NCBI RefSeq assembly: GCF_000721105.1
Contig: NZ_JOEV01000002.1
Span: 310,001 to 374,000 of the forward strand
Direction of reading: 5' to 3'
Origin: Streptomyces cellulosae
GTDB taxonomy: Bacteria > Actinomycetota > Actinomycetes > Streptomycetales > Streptomycetaceae
DNA: 64,000 nucleotides
Within the stretch, counting starts at the first letter, position 1; each line of letters begins with the position of its first letter. This document shows positions 17,287 to 25,159 of the stretch, piece after piece. Below the pieces are notes generated by a model. The model worked only from the letters and a program-made list of their open reading frames with translations. It was not told the origin of the DNA and did not search any database. The position numbers and the translations under genes are program-made.

Positions 17287-17862
17287 ATGGACGAAGAGTT
17301 GCGATCACTCACGGAACGCTTACGGCAGGAGGCAGGGGCGTCGGCCGTGTTCGACCGTCTCGTGGCGACCGAGGATCTCGACGAACTGGCAGATGTGCTC
17401 ACCGAGCCCGGACAGCCGCTGTGGGCCAGGGAACTGGCCGCGTTCCGGCTGGGGTCGGCGGGCGACCCGCGGGCCTTCGAATCCCTCGTCCTGCTCCTCA
17501 ACCACCGTGACCCGCCGCGCTGCGCCTCCGCCGCCCATGCCCTGGCCCGCCTCGGCGATCCCCGCACCGCCCGCGCGGCCGCCGCCCTCGCCACCAACGA
17601 ACTGCGCGTGGCCTACGCCCTGCAGCCGGTCCGGCTCCTGGTGGAGCTGCGCGCCCCCGAGGCCGTACCGGCGCTGATCACCACCCTGCGACGCCGGCTG
17701 CGCCCGCACGATCCGTACCGCCGGGTGGCGCTCGCCTGCGTGGAGGGTCTCGGCGCGCTCGGTGACAGCCGGGCAGGACCGGTCCTCAACGAGGCGCTCG
17801 CCCACCCGACGCTCGCCGAGGCGGCGGTGCACGCGCTGGCGCGGATCCCCCGGCAGCGGTGA
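17287..17862 (+). CDS. HEAT-repeat protein
   Basis: A 191-residue, mostly helical protein. It has repeated units such as LWARELAAFRLGSAGDPRAF, CASAAHALARLGDPRTARAA and VALACVEGLGALGDSRAGPV. Each is a pair of helices ending in a GD-P/R turn, the pattern of HEAT/PBS-lyase repeats. There is no signal peptide and no catalytic motif. Such proteins usually act as scaffolds, and no partner can be named from the context. The stop lies 4 bases from the convergent GNAT gene. Confidence 0.85.
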   Translation: MDEELRSLTERLRQEAGASAVFDRLVATEDLDELADVLTEPGQPLWARELAAFRLGSAGDPRAFESLVLLLNHRDPPRCASAAHALARLGDPRTARAAAALATNELRVAYALQPVRLLVELRAPEAVPALITTLRRRLRPHDPYRRVALACVEGLGALGDSRAGPVLNEALAHPTLAEAAVHALARIPRQR

Positions 17863-17866
17863 GCCC

Positions 17867-18385
17867 TCACAGCTCTCTCGCGTACCGCACCTCGGGCACC
17901 GTCACCCCGTCGACCTCGAAGGGCTCCTCGGCGCCGTCCGCCCGGAAGCCCGCCCGCTCGTAGAAGCGGCGGGCTCGGGTGTTCTGCTTCAGGACCCAGA
18001 GCAGCACGCGCCGGTGACCGGTGGCGGCGCAGCGGCGTACCGACTCCTGGAGGAGGGCGTGTCCGATGCCGCCGCCGTACTGCCCGGGGTCCACGTAGAG
18101 CGTGTACAACTCGGCGTCGGCGGTGCGCGTTTCGCCGTCCCGGTAGGGCCCGTGACAGGCCCATCCGGCGACCGCGCCGTCCAGCTCGGCGACGAGGTCG
18201 ACCACGCCGGTGTCGCCCCGGGCGAGGCGGGTGCGATGTCGCTCGGCGTCCGCGGTCACGTCGAGGGTGTCGAGGTACGGCTGGGGCATCAGCCCCCGGT
18301 ACGCACTGCGCCAGCCCCCGATACGGATCCCCGCCACGCGCGGGCAGTCGGCGGGCATCATGTCCCGCACCCGTGCGACCGTCAC
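17867..18385 (-). CDS. GNAT-family N-acetyltransferase
   Basis: A 172-residue acetyltransferase. It has VRDMMPADCPRVAGIRIGGWRSAYRGLMPQ at the start and the acetyl-CoA loop QYGGGIGHALLQESVRRC (the RxxGxG/A equivalent) near residue 100. The C-terminal strand is VLLWVLKQNTRARRFYERAGF. The substrate is unknown. Its ATG overlaps the RidA stop (ATGA at 18382-18385), so the two are translated together. Confidence 0.9.
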   Translation of the reverse strand: MTVARVRDMMPADCPRVAGIRIGGWRSAYRGLMPQPYLDTLDVTADAERHRTRLARGDTGVVDLVAELDGAVAGWACHGPYRDGETRTADAELYTLYVDPGQYGGGIGHALLQESVRRCAATGHRRVLLWVLKQNTRARRFYERAGFRADGAEEPFEVDGVTVPEVRYAREL

Positions 18386-18780
18386 CGCTCCACCACCGCC
18401 AACGCCTCGATCTCCAGCAGGAATTCGGGACGGACCAGCGCGGCGACCTGGACCGCCGAGGCGGCCGGCAGGCGGTCGTCGGGTATGTGGGCGGCGCGGG
18501 CCGCGCGGATGTCCGGCATGTCGGCCATGTCTGTGACGAAGTAGGTGAGTTTGACGACGTCGTCGAAGCCGGCGTCGGCCGCGGCCAGGCAGCGGCGGAG
18601 GTTCTCGAAGACCTGGCGGGCCTGGGCGGCGGCGTCGCCCTCGCCCACCAGGCCGCCGTCCTCGTCCAGGGCGAGCTGGCCGGAGATCGCCACGAGGCGG
18701 CCGGTGGCCAGGACGACATGGGTGTACGCGGCGGCGGGGAAGACCCCGTCGGGGGCGGGGATCCTGGTCAGCTCACTCAT
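18382..18780 (-). CDS. RidA-family (YjgF/YER057c/UK114) protein
   Basis: A 132-residue RidA-like protein. Features are YTHVVLATGRLVAISGQLALD near the N-terminus, FENLRRCLAAADAGFDDVVKL, and the C-terminal PAASAVQVAALVRPEFLLEIEALA. The catalytic Arg of archetypal RidA (IEA-R) is replaced by hydrophobic residues after LVRPEF, so enamine deaminase activity is uncertain. Start at 18780 is chosen over 18798 because family members begin near this point. It is coupled to the downstream GNAT gene. Confidence 0.88.
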   Translation of the reverse strand: MSELTRIPAPDGVFPAAAYTHVVLATGRLVAISGQLALDEDGGLVGEGDAAAQARQVFENLRRCLAAADAGFDDVVKLTYFVTDMADMPDIRAARAAHIPDDRLPAASAVQVAALVRPEFLLEIEALAVVER

Positions 18781-18841
18781 GCGTCCATCCTGGACCACGG
18801 GTCTGACAACGCCCCCGACGGGACTCGGCTCGGCACCGGTG

Positions 18842-20422
18842 TCAGCGGCGGAAGCCGAGCAGCCGGTGCAGGGTGGAGCCTTCGGCCGCCCGCGACGCCG
18901 CCTTGTCGGTGCTCAGCGGCTTGGGATCGGGCAGCGCTTCGCAGACCGCGTCGGCCGCGCGGTGGCTGCGCGGCACCGTGCCGTCGGCGAGGTACGAGGC
19001 CAGGTACTTGTCCAGGCAGGTGTTGCCGCTGAGGGTGATGCCGTGGTTACCGCCGCCCTGCTCGACCACCAGGCTGGAACGGTCGAGCATCCGGTGGACC
19101 GTGACGGCGCCCTTGTACGGGGTGGCCGCGTCGTTGGTCGACTGGAAGAGCAGCGCCGGCGGCAGCTTGTCGTTGTCGATGTTCACCGGCTCCAGGGTCC
19201 CGGTCGGCCAGAACGCGCACGGTGCGTTGTACCAGGCGTTGCTCCAGGCCATGAACGGAGTCTTCTCGTACACCGCCCAGTTGTCCTTGCGCCACTGACG
19301 CCAGTCGCGCGGCCAGGGGGCGTCACGGCACTCCACCGCGGTGTACACGCTGTAGCCGTTGTCCCCGGAGGCGTCCATGGCGGCGAAGTCCTCGTACACC
19401 TGGATCAGCGGGGCGGCGTCCTTGTAGTTGACATAAGCCGCGAACGCCTCGGCCAGGTACGGCCAGTAGCCGTTGTAGTAGCCGCCCGGGATGAAGGTGT
19501 CCTCCAGCTCGGAGGCGCCCACCTTGCCCTCGGCCGGTTTCCGGGCCAGGGCCGCCCGCATCGCGTACCACCTGGCCTCGATCCTCTCCGGATCGGTGCC
19601 GAGCTTGTACCGTGAGTCGTGCTTGGCGATCCAGACCATCAGGGCCCGGTGACGGTCGTTGAAGGCGTAGTCCTGGGTGAGGTTGTCGTCGTACCAGACG
19701 CCGCTGGGGTCGACGATCGAGTCCAGGACCAGACGCCGGACCCGGTCCGGGTGGAGCCTGGCGTAGACCGCGCCGAGGTAGGTGCCGTAGGAGTAACCGA
19801 AGTAGTTGATCTTCTTCGCGCCGAGCGCCGCGCGGATCGCGTCCATGTCCTGTGCGGCGCTGATGGTGTCGATGTACGGCAGCACATGCGCGTACTTCTT
19901 GCCGCAGGCGGCGGCGAAGGCCTTGGCGCGGGACAGGCTGGCCTTCTCGAGCGCGTGCCTGATCGGCACCGTGTCGGCGCGCACCGGGTTGAAGTGGCCG
20001 GGCTTGCAGTTCAGGGCGGGCTTGCTCGCGCCCACTCCGCGCGGGTCGAAGCCGACGACGTCGTACTGTGCCGCGACCGCCTCGGGCAGGGCGGACGCGA
20101 CGAAGCCGGCGAGCGTCAGACCGCCGGCGCCGGGGCCGCCGGGGTTGACGAGCAGCGGGCCCTGGTATTTCTTCGCGGTGTGAGGGACGCGTGACAGAGC
20201 GAGTGTGATCTGCTTCCCGCGCGGGTTCGCGTGGTCGAGCGGCACCTTGAGGGACGCGCACTGGAGCTTCGGATAGTCGGTGGTGCCGCACTTCTTCCAG
20301 GCGGGCTTCGCGGCGTGAGCGGTCGGAGCGGGGTGCGGGGTGCTCGCGTCGGCGGGGACGGTGCTGAAGGTTCCGGCCACGACGGCGGCGACGCCGCCGA
20401 GCACGGCTGCGCGTTTTCTCAT
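18842..20422 (-). CDS. secreted alpha/beta-hydrolase, S33 tripeptidyl aminopeptidase-like
   Basis: A 526-residue exported protein. The signal peptide is MRKRAAVLGGVAAVVAG followed by a Pro/Ala cleavage region ending near ADAS. The hydrolase body has PLLVNPGGPGAGG (oxyanion region), the nucleophile elbow GYSYG, the acid residue near STNDAATPYKG and His in GGGNHGI. This is the SlpD/Tap type of Streptomyces mycelium-associated peptidase, which removes tripeptides from N-termini outside the cell. The start at 20422 is backed by GGAAGGA five bases upstream; an ATG at 20464 lacks this. Transcribed alone. Confidence 0.93.
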   Translation of the reverse strand: MRKRAAVLGGVAAVVAGTFSTVPADASTPHPAPTAHAAKPAWKKCGTTDYPKLQCASLKVPLDHANPRGKQITLALSRVPHTAKKYQGPLLVNPGGPGAGGLTLAGFVASALPEAVAAQYDVVGFDPRGVGASKPALNCKPGHFNPVRADTVPIRHALEKASLSRAKAFAAACGKKYAHVLPYIDTISAAQDMDAIRAALGAKKINYFGYSYGTYLGAVYARLHPDRVRRLVLDSIVDPSGVWYDDNLTQDYAFNDRHRALMVWIAKHDSRYKLGTDPERIEARWYAMRAALARKPAEGKVGASELEDTFIPGGYYNGYWPYLAEAFAAYVNYKDAAPLIQVYEDFAAMDASGDNGYSVYTAVECRDAPWPRDWRQWRKDNWAVYEKTPFMAWSNAWYNAPCAFWPTGTLEPVNIDNDKLPPALLFQSTNDAATPYKGAVTVHRMLDRSSLVVEQGGGNHGITLSGNTCLDKYLASYLADGTVPRSHRAADAVCEALPDPKPLSTDKAASRAAEGSTLHRLLGFRR

Positions 20423-20556
20423 GCGGTCCTTCCAGGACGGAGGGTTTCGGACCGAGAGGGTCACGGTCCCCGCGGGATCGTCCCGGAAAGCACACTCTGA
20501 GGAACGCGTTCAGATGAAACTTGACCCGGTTGGGTCGTGGGATGCGCTCGGATGCT

Positions 20557-21609
20557 TCAGATCAGCGAGAGCTGAGTCGGTTCGGGCAGGTCGGGCACGG
20601 CCGGTGCCGGCTGAACCGGTTCGGGCTCCCGGGCCCGGCGCGGCATCCCCGCGCGCGTGGGGCCGATGCCGTACTCCTCGGCCAGCTCGTGGACCTGACG
20701 GGTGATCCGGCGCTGGTACCACTTCGGGGCGTAGGAGCCGTCCGCGTACAGCCGCTCGTACCGGCGCACCAGATACGGGTGCTCGCGCTCCAGCCAGGCC
20801 ATGAACCACTCGCGGGCGCCGGGGCGCAGATGCAGTACGAGCGGGGTGACCGAGGTGGCCCCGGAGGCCGCGATCGCCCGTACGGTCTCCCGGAGTCGGG
20901 CCGGATGGTCGCTCAGGAACGGGATCACCGGCGCCATCAGCACCCCGCAGTCGATGCCGCGCTCGCCGAGACTGCGTACGACCTCCAGACGCCGTTCCGG
21001 TGCGGGCGTGCCCGGCTCCACCGTGCGCCACAGCTCGGGGTCGGTGAAGCCGACCGAGACCGAGATGCCGACGTCCGTCACCTCGGCCGCCTGGGTCAGC
21101 AGATCGAGGTCGCGCAGGATCAGCGTGCCCTTCGTCAGGATCGAGAAGGGGTTGGCGTGGTCGCGCAGGGCGCCGATGATGCCCGGCATCAGGCGGTAGC
21201 GGCCCTCGGCGCGCTGGTAGCAGTCGACGTTGGTGCCCATCGCGATGTGCTCGCCCTGCCAGCGGCGCGAGCCGAGCTGGCGGCGCAGCAGCTCCGGCGC
21301 GTTCGTCTTGACGACGATCTGCGAGTCGAAGCCGAGGCCGGTGTCGAGGTCCAGGTAGCTGTGGGTCTTGCGGGCGAAGCAGTACACGCACGCGTGCGAG
21401 CAGCCCCGGTACGGGTTGACCGTCCACTGGAAGGACATGCGGGAGACCGCGGGCACCCGGTTGATGATCGAGCGGGCCCGCACCTCGTGGAAGGTGATCC
21501 CGCGGAACTCCGGGGTGTCGAAGGTGCGGGTGGTCACCGCGTCGGCGCCGAACAACGCGGCGTCGGCCCTGCTGTGGTCACCGGAGTCGGTGAGGTTCTC
21601 CCAGCGCAT
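20557..21609 (-). CDS. Rv2578c-type radical SAM protein
   Basis: A 350-residue radical SAM enzyme. The 4Fe-4S motif is CSHACVYC (Cx3CxxC) near residue 65, in the context NPYRGCSHACVYCFAR. It is followed by TKGTLILRDLDLL and ISVSVGFTDPELWRTVEPGTPAPERRLE. This matches the SPL-like/Rv2578c family, whose reaction is not established. The ATG at 21609 has GAGGAGG upstream. A longer open frame upstream is not conserved. Thirty-three bases upstream lies GAAC-N4-GTTC, a LexA-type box, suggesting induction by DNA damage. Confidence 0.9.
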   Translation of the reverse strand: MRWENLTDSGDHSRADAALFGADAVTTRTFDTPEFRGITFHEVRARSIINRVPAVSRMSFQWTVNPYRGCSHACVYCFARKTHSYLDLDTGLGFDSQIVVKTNAPELLRRQLGSRRWQGEHIAMGTNVDCYQRAEGRYRLMPGIIGALRDHANPFSILTKGTLILRDLDLLTQAAEVTDVGISVSVGFTDPELWRTVEPGTPAPERRLEVVRSLGERGIDCGVLMAPVIPFLSDHPARLRETVRAIAASGATSVTPLVLHLRPGAREWFMAWLEREHPYLVRRYERLYADGSYAPKWYQRRITRQVHELAEEYGIGPTRAGMPRRAREPEPVQPAPAVPDLPEPTQLSLI

Positions 21610-21641
21610 GAGGCCTCCTCGGTAGCACTGCTCCCAGAATA

Positions 21642-21653
21642 GAACACCTGTTC
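21642..21653 (-). promoter_or_regulatory. candidate LexA (SOS) box upstream of radical SAM gene
   Basis: GAACACCTGTTC fits the actinobacterial SOS consensus GAAC-N4-GTTC and is a perfect palindrome outside its two central bases. It lies 33 bases upstream of the radical SAM start. I recall the mycobacterial homologue being listed as LexA-controlled. The divergent SRPBCC gene starts 147 bases away. Confidence 0.65.
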
Positions 21654-21799
21654 GCTTGATCGTGCAAGGGCTGTTTCCGATCGCTTCCGTGCCCCCGATT
21701 TGGGCGGCCGGGGACCGGGGTGGTTGGCTTGCCCTCACCCCGATAAGCCCTGAGAAACCCGAGAAACCACCCCGAGAACCCAGGTCCTGGAGGACGTCA

Positions 21800-22243
21800 A
21801 TGGCGCAGGTCGAGGCCACTACGGAGCGGATCGTCGCGGCGGACGCGGAGAAGGTGTTCGACGCCCTCGCCGACTACACCGGCACGCGCGCGAAGCTGCT
21901 GCCCGAGCAGTTCAGCGAGTACGAGGTGCGCGAGGGCGGCGACGGCGAGGGAACCCTCGTCCACTGGAAGCTCCAGGCCACCAGCAAGCGCGTGCGCGAC
22001 TGCCTCCTGGAGGTGAGTGAGCCCACCGACGGTGAACTGGTCGAGAAGGACCGCAACTCCTCGATGGTCACCACCTGGCGGGTCACCCCGGCCGGGGAGG
22101 GCAAGTCCCGGGTCGTCGTCACCACCACCTGGCAGGGCGCCGGCGGCATCGGCGGCTTCTTCGAGAAGACGTTCGCCCCCAAGGGGCTCGGCCGGATCTA
22201 CGACGCCATGCTCGACAAGCTGGCCGCCGAGGTCGAGCAGTAG
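21800..22243 (+). CDS. SRPBCC-family (polyketide cyclase/START-like) protein
   Basis: A 147-residue single-domain protein. It has VEATTERIVAADAEKVFDALADYTGTRAKLLPEQFSEYEVREGG at the start, central beta strands such as VVTTTWQGAGGIGGFFEKTF, and a C-terminal helix RIYDAMLDKLAAEVEQ. This is the helix-grip ligand-binding fold; the ligand is unknown. The ATG at 21800 follows GGAGG with 6 bases spacing. An upstream open frame from 21656 is not conserved. It diverges from the radical SAM gene. Confidence 0.88.
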   Translation: MAQVEATTERIVAADAEKVFDALADYTGTRAKLLPEQFSEYEVREGGDGEGTLVHWKLQATSKRVRDCLLEVSEPTDGELVEKDRNSSMVTTWRVTPAGEGKSRVVVTTTWQGAGGIGGFFEKTFAPKGLGRIYDAMLDKLAAEVEQ

Positions 22244-22603
22244 TCCCAATCCGCCGCCGGTGACGGGCCGTTGGCCTCTCACCGGTTCGCGTGGATGTCC
22301 GCCGGGACCGGCGGTGCGCCGTTCGCCGGCGGCGAGGACGGCCGGTACGCGCTGTCCACGCCGGGCCCGGGCTCGTACGTCCTGACGGCCGCCGTGGGCG
22401 GTCTCGGTGACCGTCGGCGAGCGGCCCGTCGAACCCGACGTCGTCCTCGGCGGCGCCGGACGCCTCGCCGGGACCGTGCTGACCGCGGACGGCACCGCCG
22501 TGCGCGAGGGCGGCCATGTCATCACCGAGCTGGTGGCCGGCGAGTACACCCTCGCCGCCGGCGCGCCCGCCTCCCGTCCGGCCGTGCTGCGCGTCACCGT
22601 GCG

Positions 22604-22666
22604 GGCGACCGGCGACCGGCGACCGGCGAGCGGCGAGCGGCGAGCGGCGAGCGGCGAGCGGCGAGC
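22604..22666. repeat. 7-bp tandem repeat, nine copies
   Basis: Three copies of GGCGACC are followed by six of GGCGAGC with no interruption (63 bases). Nine units equal 21 codons, so gain or loss of one unit changes the reading frame. It lies inside the decayed Cna-B-like gene. Confidence 0.9.
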
Positions 22667-22674
22667 GGGGCGAG

Positions 22675-22709
22675 ATGGGGTCCCCCGTCCGAAGGGTGGG
22701 GGAGGCCCG
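22675..22709. repeat. GGGGTCCCCC-type palindromic element, copy 1
   Basis: ATGGGGTCCCCCGTCC, then GAAGGGTGGGGGAGG, forms a G/C-run inverted repeat. A related element (GGGGGTCCCCCC ... TGGGGGAGG) is at 54072-54111. Elements of this shape are, as I recall, dispersed in Streptomyces genomes. Confidence 0.6.
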
Positions 22710-23102
22710 TCGAGGACGCGCGCGTGACCTTGCTGGACGCGGTGGGCAACGTCGTGGACACCGTCACCACCGGCCCGGACGGAATCTTCCGGTTCGTCGA
22801 CCTGTCCTCCGGCGAGGTACACCGTCATCGCCTCGGGTCACCCGCCGCCCGCCACCGTGCTCCAGGTGGCGGGCGGCGGGCGCACGGAACGGGATCTCCC
22901 TCTGGGGCACGAGGACCGACAACCCCTCAGTAACTCAGGTCCGGTGGTCATCGCCCCTGTTCAGCGCGGGGCGCGGGGGCGCGCGCCGGTGTGGGGCGGA
23001 GCGGTTGATTCCCGGATTGCCACACATCGTGACCAGCCGGCGCCGTACGGTGGTGACGGCAGTTCAGATCTCGCGGAGCCGTGGGGAAAGAGGGCCAGGA
23101 CC

Positions 23103-23573
23103 ATGGACCGTGGCACCGACAGGGACACAGCTCCCCGCCCTGGAGCCGGGCACGGCGCGGCGGAACCGGCCGCGGCGGGGCGCATCCCGCTGGCCGTGGT
23201 CGTGGTGGACCGTGACGGACTGGTGTCCCACTGGAGCACCGGCGCCCGACGCCTGTTCGCCGTCACCAAGGAGGAGGCGATCGGTCGGCCTGCGGCCGAT
23301 CTGCTGCCCGTCTCCGGAGCGCTGCCCGAGGAGGACGAGTCCGTGTCCTACGGGCCGTACGCGGCCTACGACGGTCTCGGCCCCGACCTGGAGTCGTCCC
23401 TCGACGGACGGCTGTCCTACCCGGCCGCGGGCCGCGCCCGGCTCACCGTGTCCGGCAGCGGGCGCGGTGGGAGCGGTGGCGCGTCACTGGCGGCGGGCGG
23501 ACTTCGCACCTGGGGAGTTGGTCATGAGTGTGACGAGTCGGTACCGGGAGGCCTGGGAGGGCTTCTGGCGTGA
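23103..23573 (+). pseudogene. truncated PAS-domain regulator
   Basis: The first ~120 residues form a PAS domain: IPLAVVVVDRDGLVSHWSTG, then ARRLFAVTKEEAIGRPAADL and LLPVSGALPEED. This is typical of the N-terminus of Streptomyces PAS/SpoIIE-type phosphatases. After YPAAGRARLTVSG the sequence turns into Gly/Ser-rich residues that are only the upstream part of the methyltransferase gene read in another frame. The frame stops at 23573, inside that gene. No phosphatase or kinase domain remains. It is probably a remnant cut off by a deletion that brought the methyltransferase next to it. Translation of the short protein from ATG 23103 cannot be excluded. Confidence 0.65.
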
Positions 23574-24249
23574 GGCTCCCGGCGGACAGGGGGCCGTGTT
23601 CTGGGACGCGGAGCCGGTGCTGACCGCCGGTGCCCACCTCGCCCTCTTCGAACCCCACCTGATCGACCACGGCCTGCCGATGGTTGACCTGGGCTGCGGG
23701 AACGGCACCCAGACCCGTTTCCTCGCCGACCGCTTCCCCCATGTCATCGGCGCCGACATCTCCACCGCCGCCCTCGACCACGCCCGGCACGCCGACCCGG
23801 CGGGACAGGCCACGTACCGGCTGCTGGACGGCGCGGCGAAGGGAGCGGCAAAGACCCTGCACGCTGAACTCGGCGACGCCAACGTCTACATGCGGGGCGT
23901 CCTGCACCAGGCCGAACCCGAGGACCGGCAGCAGCTCGTGGACGGGATCGCCGCACTCGTCGCAGAGCGCGGCCGGGCCTTCCTCGTGGAGCTCTCCGAG
24001 GACGCCAAACCCGTCCTGCTGGGCCTGGCCCAGAGTCCCGGAGGACCGCCGCCCAAGCTGGCACCGGTCTTCCGGCACGGCATCGCCCCCGGCGAGGTCG
24101 CCGACGACGCGATCCCCGTGTACCTGAACGTGGCCGGGCTGACCGTCCTGGCGAGCGGTGAACTCCCGCTCACCACCACGGAGTACCGGCCCGACGGCAC
24201 CCGCATCGAACTGCCGTCGAGGTGGCTGGTGGCCGGGCGCACCGTGTGA
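23524..24249 (+). CDS. class I SAM-dependent methyltransferase
   Basis: A 241-residue protein with the SAM-binding motif I VDLGCGNGTQTRFLADRF (about residues 58-75). The acidic end of the next strand follows (VIGADIS). YMRGVLHQAEPEDRQQLVDG and RAFLVELSEDAKPVLLGLAQ come later. The acceptor is unknown. The ATG at 23524 follows GGGGAG. The start lies inside the truncated PAS frame, so the upstream neighbour is probably not original. The C-terminus is intact. Confidence 0.88.
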   Translation: MSVTSRYREAWEGFWREAPGGQGAVFWDAEPVLTAGAHLALFEPHLIDHGLPMVDLGCGNGTQTRFLADRFPHVIGADISTAALDHARHADPAGQATYRLLDGAAKGAAKTLHAELGDANVYMRGVLHQAEPEDRQQLVDGIAALVAERGRAFLVELSEDAKPVLLGLAQSPGGPPPKLAPVFRHGIAPGEVADDAIPVYLNVAGLTVLASGELPLTTTEYRPDGTRIELPSRWLVAGRTV

Positions 24250-24325
24250 GTTCGGTGGCGGGCGGGGCCACGGGGAACCCATGGCTTCCTGGCCGGTTCC
24301 TCCGGCGGCGCGTAACGTGCGGAAC

Positions 24326-25159
24326 ATGAAGATCCTGATCAGCGCCGACATGGAGGGCGCCACCGGGGTGACCTGGCCGGCCGACGTGCTGCCGGGGACC
24401 CCGCAGTGGGAGCGGTGCCGGTCGATGTTCACCTCGGACGTCGACGCCGCCGTGCGGGGATTCTTCGACGGGGGCGCCGACGACGTCCTCGTCAACGAGG
24501 CCCACTGGACGATGCGCAACCTGCTGCTCGAGCGGCTCGACGAGCGGGCCCAGATGCTCACCGGCCGGCACAAGGCACTGTCCATGGTGGAGGGCGTGCA
24601 GCACGGGGACGTGGACGGCGTCGCCTTCGTCGGCTACCACGCGGGCGCCGGCATGGAGGGCGTCCTCGCCCACACCTACCTCGCCAACTCCGTCACCGGG
24701 GTCTGGCTGAACGACGTACGGGCGAGCGAGGGCCTGCTCAACGCGCACGTCGTCGCCGAGTACGGGGTGCCCGTCGTCCTCGTCACCGGCGACGACGTGG
24801 CCTGCGAGGACGCGCTCGGTTACGCCCCCGAGGCGCTGAAGGTCGCCGTCAAGGACCATGTCTCGCGATATGCGGCCGTGTGCCGTACGCCGGCCAGGAC
24901 CGCCGCCGAGATCCGGGCCGCGGCGAAGGCGGCCGCTTCCCTGGCGATCCGTCAGGAACCGGTGCAGAGTGGACCGTTCACGATCGCGCTGGAATTCGAC
25001 GCCGAGCACCTGGCGATGGCCGCCACCGTCGTGCCCGGTGTGGCCCGGATCGGTGAACGGAAGGTGGCGTACACGAGTGACACCATGTACGGCGGGATCC
25101 GCACCTTCAAGGCGGTGACCACGATCGTCTCGGCCGCCGTGGAGGAGCAGTATGGCTGA
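24326..25159 (+). CDS. M55-family D-aminopeptidase (DppA-like)
   Basis: A 277-residue peptidase. The zinc-binding N-terminus is MKILISADMEGATGV (Asp8, Glu10). DDVLVNEAHWTMRN follows, with GYHAGAGMEG as the central His motif and VLVTGDDVACEDALGYAPEA after it. B. subtilis DppA removes N-terminal D-Ala from short peptides and forms a ring-shaped decamer. The stop overlaps the M20 gene by 8 bases. No dipeptide transporter genes accompany it here, unlike the classical dpp operon. The ATG at 24326 has only a weak GGAAC site; an alternative start is not obvious. Confidence 0.92.
   Translation: MKILISADMEGATGVTWPADVLPGTPQWERCRSMFTSDVDAAVRGFFDGGADDVLVNEAHWTMRNLLLERLDERAQMLTGRHKALSMVEGVQHGDVDGVAFVGYHAGAGMEGVLAHTYLANSVTGVWLNDVRASEGLLNAHVVAEYGVPVVLVTGDDVACEDALGYAPEALKVAVKDHVSRYAAVCRTPARTAAEIRAAAKAAASLAIRQEPVQSGPFTIALEFDAEHLAMAATVVPGVARIGERKVAYTSDTMYGGIRTFKAVTTIVSAAVEEQYG

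Larger units (their letters stand above)
22265..22932 (+). pseudogene. decayed carboxypeptidase-regulatory/Cna-B-like repeat protein
   Basis: Pieces of Cna-B-like beta-sandwich repeats occur in alternating frames. RYALSTPGPGSYVLTAAVGG lies at about 22340-22400. VVLGGAGRLAGTVLTADGTA and ELVAGEYTLAAGAPASRPAV follow in a second frame. VEDARVTLLDAVGNVVDTV and GIFRFVDLSSGE return to the first frame. TVLQVAGGGRTERDLPLGHED is again in the second. The last shift is explained by one extra G near 22817. The joint between the second and third pieces holds a 7-bp microsatellite and a palindromic element. No intact start or single frame remains, so this is a remnant. Sequencing error alone would not explain three shifts. 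Confidence 0.75.

Noticed and set aside
22604..22666. Possible CRISPR-like repeat array
   Set aside because: Units are 7 bp without spacers; it is a microsatellite.
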